Positions 21,961 through 28,563 of a stretch of DNA of 28,563 nt are shown piece after piece. The translations under genes and the position numbers were made by a program. Position 1 is the stretch's first letter. The number at the start of each line of letters is the position of its first letter. The DNA lies in contig NW_003158872.1 of assembly GCF_000003605.2 (NCBI RefSeq), forward strand, positions 1 through 28,563. Reading direction: 5' to 3'. Below the pieces are notes generated by a model. The model was not told the DNA's origin, did not search any database, and worked only from the letters and a program-made list of their open reading frames with translations. The DNA is from Saccoglossus kowalevskii (taxonomy: Eukaryota > Hemichordata > Enteropneusta > Harrimaniidae).

Positions 21961-22990
21961 AACGTCCATAATATCGCGCGGTATCCATGTCAAAATTAAC
22001 ATCCATAATATGGCGCGGTATCCATGCCAAAATTAACGTCCATAATATGGCACAGTATCCATGCCAAAATTAACGTCCATAATATGGTGCGGTATCCATG
22101 TCAAAATGAACATCCATAATATGGCGCGTTATCCGTGCCAAAATTAACGTCCAATATATGGCACGGTAACCATGCCAAAATTAACGTCCATAATATAGCG
22201 CGGTGTCTATGCCAAATTAACGTCCATAATATGGCGCAGTATCAATGTCAAAATTAACGTCCATAATATGGCAGTGTCTATGCCAAAATTAACGTCCATA
22301 ATATGGCACGGTATCCATGCCAAAATTAACTTCCATAATAAGGCACGGTATCCATGCCAAAATAAACGTCCATAATATGGCGCGGTATCCATGTCAAAAT
22401 TAACGTTCATAATATAGTGCGGTATCCATGCCAAAATTAACGTCCATAATATGGCGCGGTATCCATGCCAAAATTAACGTCCATAATATGGCGCGGTATC
22501 CATGCCAAAATTAACGTCCATAATATGATGCGGTATCCGTGCCAAAATTAACGTCCATAATATGGTGCGGTATCCATGCCAAAATTAACGTCCATAATAT
22601 GGCGCAGTATCTATGCCAAAATTAACGTCCATAATATGGCGCGATATCCATGCCAAAATTAACGTCCATATTATGGCGCGGTATCCATGCCAAAATTAAC
22701 GTCCATAATATGGCGCGGTATCCATGCCAAAATTAACGTCCATAATATGGCGCAGTATCCATGCCAAAATTAATGTCCATAATATGGCGCGGTATCCATG
22801 CCAAAATTAACGTCCATAATATGGCGCGGTATCTATGCCAAAATTAACGTCCATAATATGGCACGGTATCTATGCCAAAATTAACGTCCATAATATGGCG
22901 CGGTATCCATGCCAAAATTAACGTCCATAATATGGCGCAATACCCATGCCAAAATTAACGTCCATAATATGGCATGGTATCCATGCCAAA
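21961..22990. repeat. Block D distant copy (hybrid)
   Basis: About 965 bp (21961-22926) matches 9975-10940 at an offset of 11986. The last two monomers (GCGCAATACCC, GCATGG) match unit 2 near 9730-9790 instead of unit 3, so the copy has features of more than one local unit. Confidence 0.82.
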
Positions 22991-23310
22991 ATTAACGTCC
23001 ATAATATGCCACGGTATCTATTCCAAAATTAACGTCCATAATATGGCGCGGCATCCATGCCAAAATTAACGTCCATAGTATGGCGCGGTATCCATGCCAA
23101 AATTAACGTCCATAATATGGCACGGTATCAATGCCAAAATTAACGTCCATAATATGGCGCGGTATCCATGGCAAAATTAACGTCCATAATATGGTGCGGT
23201 ATCCTTGCCAAAATTAACGTCCATAATATGGCGCAGTGTCCATGCCAAAATTAACGTCCATAATATGGCACGGTATCCATGTCTATATTTACGTCCATAA
23301 TATGGCACGG
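22990..23310. repeat. Segment paired with 25334-25654
   Basis: TGCCACGG with CTATTCC and the rare GCGCGGCATCC (23051 and 25395) are followed by CCATAGTATGG, CATGGCAAAA, CCTTGCC and GCGCAGTGTCC, at an offset of 2344. One monomer here reads GTCTATATTTACG where the partner has GTCAAAATTTACG. Confidence 0.75.
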
Positions 23311-24114
23311 TATCCATGCCAAAATTAATGTCCATAATATGGCGCGGTATCTATGCCAAAATTAACGTCCATAATATGGCGCGGTATCCATGTCAAAATT
23401 AACGTCCATAATATGGCGCGGTATCCATGCCAAAATTAACGTCCATAATATGGCGCGGTATCCATGCCAAAATTAACGTCCATAATATGGCGTGGTATCT
23501 ATGCCAAAATTAACGTCCATAACATGGCGCGATATCTTTGTCAAAATTAACGTCCATAATATGGCGCAGTATCAATGCCAAAATTAACGTCCATAATATG
23601 GCGCGGTATCCAAGCCAAAATTAACGTCCATAATATGCCACGGTATCTATTCCAAAATTAACGTCCATAATATGGCGCGGTATCCATGCCAAAATTAATG
23701 TCCGTAATATGGCACGGTATCACTGCCAAAATTAACGTCCATAATATGGCACGGTATCCATGTCAAAATTAACGTCCATAATATGGCGTGATATCCATGT
23801 CATAATTAACGTCCATAATATGGCACGGTATCCATGTCAAAATTAATGTCCATAATATGGCGCGGTATCCATGCCAAAATTAACGTCCATAATATGGCGC
23901 GGTATCCATGCCAAAAATAACGTCCATAATTTGGCACGGTATCCATGTCAAAATTAACGTCCATAATATGGTGCGGTATCCATGCCAAAATTAACGTCCA
24001 TAATATGGCACGGTATCCATGCCAAAATAAACGTCCATAATGTGGTGCGGTATCCATGCCAAAATTAACGTCCATAATATGCCACGGTATCCATGCCAAA
24101 ATTAACGTCCATAA
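23310..24114. repeat. E/B-type segment
   Basis: About 23521-23770 (CATAACATGG, GATATCTTTGTC, CCAAGCC, ATGTCCGTAAT, TATCACTGCC) follows 26161-26410 at an offset of 2640, but lacks the 12-bp duplication. From 23757 it matches 21503-21860. The stretch before 23500 is consensus-like with few marks. Confidence 0.7.
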
Positions 24115-24830
24115 TATGGCGCGATATCAACGCCAAAATTAACGTCCATAATATCGCGCGGTATGCATGTCAAAATTAACATTCATAATATGGCGTGGTA
24201 TCCATGCCAAAATTAACGTCCATAATATCGCGCGGTATCCATGCCATAATTAACGTCCATAATATGGCACGGTATCCATGCCAAAATAAACGTCCATAAT
24301 GTGGTGCGGTATCCATGCCAAAATTAATGTCCATAATATGGCGCGGTATCTATGCCAAAATTAACGTCCATAATATGGCGCGGTATCCATGTCAAAATTA
24401 ACGTCCATAATATGGCGTGGTATCCATGCCAAAATTAACGTCCATAATATGGCGCGGTATCCATGCCAAAATTAACGTAAATAATATGGCGGGGTATCCA
24501 TGCCAAAATTAACGTCCATAATATGGCACGGTATCCATGCCAAAATTAACGTCCATAATATGGGACGGTATCTATGCCTAAATTAACGTCCATAATATGG
24601 CGCGGTATCCATGCCAAAATTAACGTCCATAATATGGCGCGGTATCCATGCCAAAATTAACGTCCATAATATGGCGCGGTATCCATGCCAAAATTAACGT
24701 TCATAATATGGCACGGTATCCATGCCAAAATTAACGTCCATAAAATGGCGCGGTATCTATGCCAAAATTAACGTCCATAATATGGCGCTTTATCCATGCC
24801 AAAATTAATGTCCATAATATGGCACGGTAT
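24114..24830. repeat. Mosaic segment
   Basis: TATCAACGCC and TATCGC-type monomers come first, then CCATAATTAACG, AAATAAACG and AATGTGGTGCGG (about 24301). Next is a consensus-like run with one monomer changed to AACGTAAATAAT (about 24475) and another to TGGGACGG with GCCTAAATT (about 24560). From 24559 the order follows 19890-20160 at an offset of 4669. No gene is present. Confidence 0.7.
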
Positions 24831-25334
24831 CACTGCCAAAATTAACGTCCATAATATGGCACGGTATCCATGTCAAAATTAACATCCATAATAACGTCCA
24901 TAATATGGCGCGATATCCATGTCAAAATTAACGTCCATAATATGGCGCGGTATCCATGTCAAAATTAATGTCCATAATATGGTGCGGTATCCATGCCAAA
25001 ATTAACGTCCATAATATGGCGCGGTATCCATGCCAAAATTAACGTCCATAATTTGGCACGGTATCCATGTCAAAATTAATGTCCATAATATGGTGCGGTA
25101 TCCATGCCATAATTAACGTTCATAATATGGCACGGTATCCATGCCAAAATAAACGTCCATAATGTGGTGCGGTATCCATGCCAAAAATTAACGTCCATAA
25201 TATGCCGCGGTATCCATGCCAAAATTAACGTCCATAATATGGCGCGGTATCCAAATCAAAATTAACGTCCATAATATGGCGCTGTATCAATGCCAAAATT
25301 AACGTCCATAATATGGCGCAGTATCCATGCCAAA
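24830..25334. repeat. Segment paired with 1204-1600
   Basis: TATCACTGCC, the 12-bp duplication at 24881-24904 and AATGTGGTGCGG (25161) match 1204-1600 at an offset of 23626. A five-A run (CCAAAAATTAACG, about 25180) is present here and not in the partner. TATCCAAATC and GCGCTGTATCAATGCC monomers follow to the next block. Confidence 0.75.
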
Positions 25335-25906
25335 ATTAACGTCCATAATATGCCACGGTATCTATTCCAAAATTAACGTCCATAATATGGCGCGGCATCC
25401 ATGCCAAAATTAACGTCCATAGTATGGCGCGGTATCCATGCCAAAATTAACGTCCATAATATGGCACGGTATCAATGCCAAAATTAACGTCCATAATATG
25501 GCGCGGTATCCATGGCAAAATTAACGTCCATAATATGGTGCGGTATCCTTGCCAAAATTAACGTCCATAATATGGCGCAGTGTCCATGCCAAAATTAACG
25601 TCCATAATATGGCACGGTATCCATGTCAAAATTTACGTCCATAATATGGCACGGTATCCATGTCAAAATTAACGTCCATAATATGGCGCGGTATCCATGT
25701 CAAAATTAATGTCCATAATATGGCGCAGTGTCCATGCCAAAATTAACGTCCATAATATGGCACGGTATCCATGTCAAAATTTACGTCCATAATATGGCAC
25801 GGTATCCATGTCAAAATTAACGTCCATAATATGGCGCGGTATCCATGTCAAAATTAATGTCCATAATATGGCGCAGTATCCATGCCAAAATTAACATCCA
25901 TAATAT
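25334..25906. repeat. F-type block with a 148-bp tandem duplication
   Basis: After the part shared with 22990-23310, the four-monomer series GCGCAGTGTCC, GCACGG with AAAATTTACG, GCACGG, and GCGCGG with AATGTCC occurs twice, starting at 25575 and 25723, exactly 148 bp apart. The corresponding single series is at 2721. The repeat and its flanks leave this copy three monomers longer than 2721-2940. Confidence 0.8.
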
Positions 25907-26880
25907 GGCACGGTATCCATGTCAAAATTAATGTCCATAATATGGCGCGGTATCCATGCCAAAATTAACGTCCATAATATGGCGTGGTATCTATGCCAAA
26001 ATTAACGTCCATAATTTGGCACAGTATCCATGCCAAAATTAACGTCCATAATATGGCGCGGTATCCATGCCAAAATTAACGTCCATAATATGGCATGGTA
26101 TCCATGCCAAAATTAACGTCCATAATATGGCACGGTATCTATGCCAAAATTAACGTCCATAACATGGCGCGATATCTTTGTCAAAATTAACGTCCATAAT
26201 ATGGCGCAGTATCAATGCCAAAATTAACGTCCATAATATGGCGTGGTATCCAAGCCAAAATTAACGTCCATAATATGCCACGGTATCTATTCCAAAATTA
26301 ACGTCCATAATATGGCGCGGTATCCATGCCAAAATTAATGTCCGTAATATGGCACGGTATCACTGCCAAAATTAACGTCCATAATATGGCACGGTATCCA
26401 TGTCAAAATTAACGTCCATAATAACGTCCATAATATGGCACGATATCCATGTCATAATTAACGTCCATAATATGGCGCGGTATCCATGTCAAAATTAATG
26501 TCCATAATATGGCTTGGTATCCATGCCAAAATTAACGTCCATAATATGGCGCGGTATCCATGCCAAAAATAACGTCCATAATTTGGCACGGTATCCAAGT
26601 CAAAATTAACGTCCATAATATGGTGCGGTATCCATGCCAAAATTAACGTCCATAATATGGCACGGTATCCATGCCAAAATAAACGTCCATAATGTGGTGC
26701 GGTATCCATGCCAAAATTAACGTCCATAATATGCCACTGTATCCATGCCAAAATTAACGTCCATAATATGGCGCGGTATCAACGCCAAAATTAACGTCCA
26801 TAATATCGCGCGGTATCCATGTCAAAATTAACGTTCATAATATGGCGTGGTATCCATGCCAAAATTAACGTCCATAATAT
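25907..26880. repeat. Block E copy 2, near-identical to 2942-3915
   Basis: The partner of 2942-3915 at a constant offset of 22965. I saw one difference (GCACAG near 26021). Both ends of the match are abrupt: upstream the copies differ at the AATCAACATC monomer, and downstream this copy goes to GCGCGATATCC where the other has TCGCGCGG. Confidence 0.85.
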
Positions 26881-27177
26881 GGCGCGATATCCATGCCAAA
26901 ATTAACGTCCATATTATGGCGCGGTATCCATGCCAAAATTAACGTCCATAATATGGCGCGGTATCCATGCCAAAATTAACGTCCATAATATGGCGCAGTA
27001 TCCATGCCAAAATTAATGTCCATAATATGGCGCGGTATCCATGCCAAAATTAACGTCCATAATATGGCGCGGTATCTATGCCAAAATTAACGTCCATAAT
27101 ATGGCACGGTATCTATGCCAAAATTAACGTCCATAATATGGCGCGGTATCCATGCCAAAATTAACGTCCATAATATG
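26880..27177. repeat. Block D-derived run
   Basis: GCGCGATATCC, CATATTATGG, GCGCGG, GCGCAG with AATGTCC, GCGCGG and GTATCTATGCC follow the same order as 22637-22915 and unit 1 of block D. A shorter copy of the same run recurs at about 27580-27760 inside block G copy 2. Confidence 0.7.
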
Positions 27178-28563
27178 GCGCGATATCCATGCCAAAATTA
27201 ACGTCCATAATATGGCACGGTATCCATGCCAAAATTAACGTCCATAATATGGCGCGGTATCCATGCCAAAATTAACGTCCATAATATGGCGCGATATCCA
27301 TGCCAAAATTAACGTCCATAATATGGCACGGTATATATGCCAAAATTAACGTCCATTATAAGGTACGGTATCAATGACAAAATTAACGTCCATGATATGG
27401 CGTGGTATCTATGCCAAAATTAACGTCCATAATATGGCACGGTATCTATGCCAAAATTAACATCCATTATATGGCACGGTATCCATATCAAAATTAACGT
27501 CCATAATATGGTGCGGTATCCATGCCAAAATTAACGTCCATAATATGGCGCAGTATCTATGCCAAAATTAACGTCCATAATATGGCGCGATATCCATGCC
27601 AAAATTAACGTCCATATTATGGCGCGGTATCCATGCCAAAATTAACGTCCATAATATGGCGCGGTATCCATGCCAAAATTAACGTCCATAATATGGCGCA
27701 GTATCCATGCCAAAATTAATGTCCATAATATGGCGCGGTATCCATGCCAAAATTAACGTCCATAATATGATGCGGTATCTGTGCCAAAATTAACGTCCAT
27801 AATATGGTGCGGTATCCATGCCAAAATTAACGTCCATAATTTGGCGCGGTATCCATGCCAAAATTAACGTCCATAATATGGCATGGTATCCATGCCAAAA
27901 TTAACGTCCATAATATGGCACGGTATCTATGCCAAAATTAACGTCCATAATATGGCGCGATATCTTTGTCAAAATTAACGTCCATAATATGGCGCAGTAT
28001 CAATGCCAAAATTAACGTCCATAATATCGCATGGTATCCATGCCAAAATTAACGTCCATAATATGGCACGGTATCTATGCCAAAATTAACGTCCATAATA
28101 TGGCGCGATATCTTTGTCAAAATTAACGTCCATAATATGGCGCAGTATCAATGCCAAAATTAACGTCCATAATATGGCGCGGTATCCAAGCCAAAATTAA
28201 CGTCCATAATATGCCACGGTATCTATTCCAAAATTAACGTCCATAATATGGCGCGGTATCCATGCCAAAATTAATGTCCGTAATATGGCACGGTATCACT
28301 GCAAAAATTAACGTCCATTATATGGCACGGTATCCATGTCAAAATTAACGTCCATAATAACGTCCATAATATGGCGCGATATCCATGTCATAATTAACGT
28401 CCATAATATGGCGCGGTATCCATGTCAAAATTAATGTCCATAATATGGCGCGGTATCCATGCCAAAATTAACGTCCATAATATGGCGTGTATCCATGCCA
28501 AAATTAACGTCCATAATTTGGCACGGTATCCATGTCAAAATTAACGTCCATAATATGATGCGG
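27177..28563. repeat. Block G copy 2, runs off the window end
   Basis: The partner of 15211-16486. It contains AAGGTACGGTATCAATGACA (27360), a block D-type insertion with CATATTATGG and GATGCGGTATCTGTGCC (27600-27800), the doubled 148-bp series (27880 and 28028) and the 12-bp duplication at 28347-28370. A monomer near 28480 has lost two bases (GGCGTGTATCC). The array continues past the last base. Confidence 0.8.

Larger units (their letters stand above)
1..28563. repeat. 37-bp satellite DNA array (whole window)
   Basis: The entire window is a head-to-tail array of a 37-bp monomer, about 770 copies, with no interruption. A consensus-like copy lies at 490-526; its landmarks in order are GGCGCGG, TATCCATGCC, AAAATTAA and ACGTCCATAAT. 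Most monomers differ from this by a few substitutions; most keep exactly 37 bp, with occasional 34-36, 38 and 49-bp variants. All copies have the same orientation, and no unique flanking DNA is seen at either end, so the true array is longer than the window. Long homogeneous arrays like this are typical of eukaryotic heterochromatin; position (centromeric, pericentromeric or subtelomeric) cannot be told from the sequence. I do not recognise the monomer as a named satellite family. No gene, RNA gene or mobile element is visible inside it. Confidence 0.98.

Noticed and set aside
1-28563. CRISPR array
   Set aside because: The period is short and regular, but there are no unique spacers: the whole 37 bp is the repeat, and the array is far longer than CRISPR arrays.
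1-28563. Telomeric repeat or rDNA spacer
   Set aside because: There is no short G-rich telomere motif and no rRNA or promoter-like unique sequence between units.
1-28563. CENP-B box
   Set aside because: No match to the conserved TTCG...A..CGGG pattern was found in the monomer on either strand.
1-28563. Insertion of a transposon, LTR element or SINE inside the array
   Set aside because: Every stretch reads as the 37-bp monomer or a slightly altered version; no foreign sequence, poly-A tail or target-site duplication was seen.

Overview
The whole window (1-28563) is one uninterrupted array of a 37-bp tandem repeat: satellite DNA, about 770 head-to-tail monomers, all in the same orientation. 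It starts and ends inside the repeat, so both edges of the array lie outside the window. A consensus-like monomer is at 490-526. Its landmarks in order are the CpG-rich GGCGCGG, TATCCATGCC, the A/T tract AAAATTAA, and ACGTCCATAAT, which leads into the next monomer. I found no unique sequence, inverted monomer, transposon, RNA gene, CRISPR array or credible protein gene. A satellite this long and this uniform points to a eukaryotic nuclear genome, most likely heterochromatin (pericentromeric, subtelomeric or similar). The species cannot be named from the sequence, and I do not recognise the monomer as a named satellite family.

The monomers are not random variants of a consensus. Recognisable strings of variant monomers recur as blocks of about 0.3-1.2 kb, usually at a constant offset, showing repeated segmental duplication inside the array. 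Block A (1-1204, 12670-14222, 18440-20160, 20750-21503, part at 6390-6697) carries a signature of three successive odd monomers. Block E (2942-3915 and 25907-26880) is almost identical across about 23 kb. Block D is a local tandem of a 33-monomer and a 30-monomer unit plus a partial third (7890-10940), with a distant copy at 21961-22990. Block C/F (5379-6390 and 16896-17907) is another pair about 11.5 kb apart. Block G (15211-16486 and 27177-28563) forms a pair about 12 kb apart. Short 4-monomer (148-bp) tandem units occur at several places. Block order differs along the window, so this is a mosaic rather than a regular higher-order repeat.

Two mutational signals stand out. The commonest substitutions fall at the three CpG sites of the monomer and are C-to-T or G-to-A, as expected from deamination of methylated cytosine. 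A 12-bp tandem duplication (AACGTCCATAAT twice) gives a 49-bp monomer at ten places in a conserved local context. There is also a cluster of single-base homopolymer expansions at about 8815-9010 that may be an assembly or polishing artefact.

Because 37 is not a multiple of 3, any reading frame passes through all three phases and the apparent peptides repeat every 37 residues. The short open frames in the array are by-products of this and are not annotated as genes.
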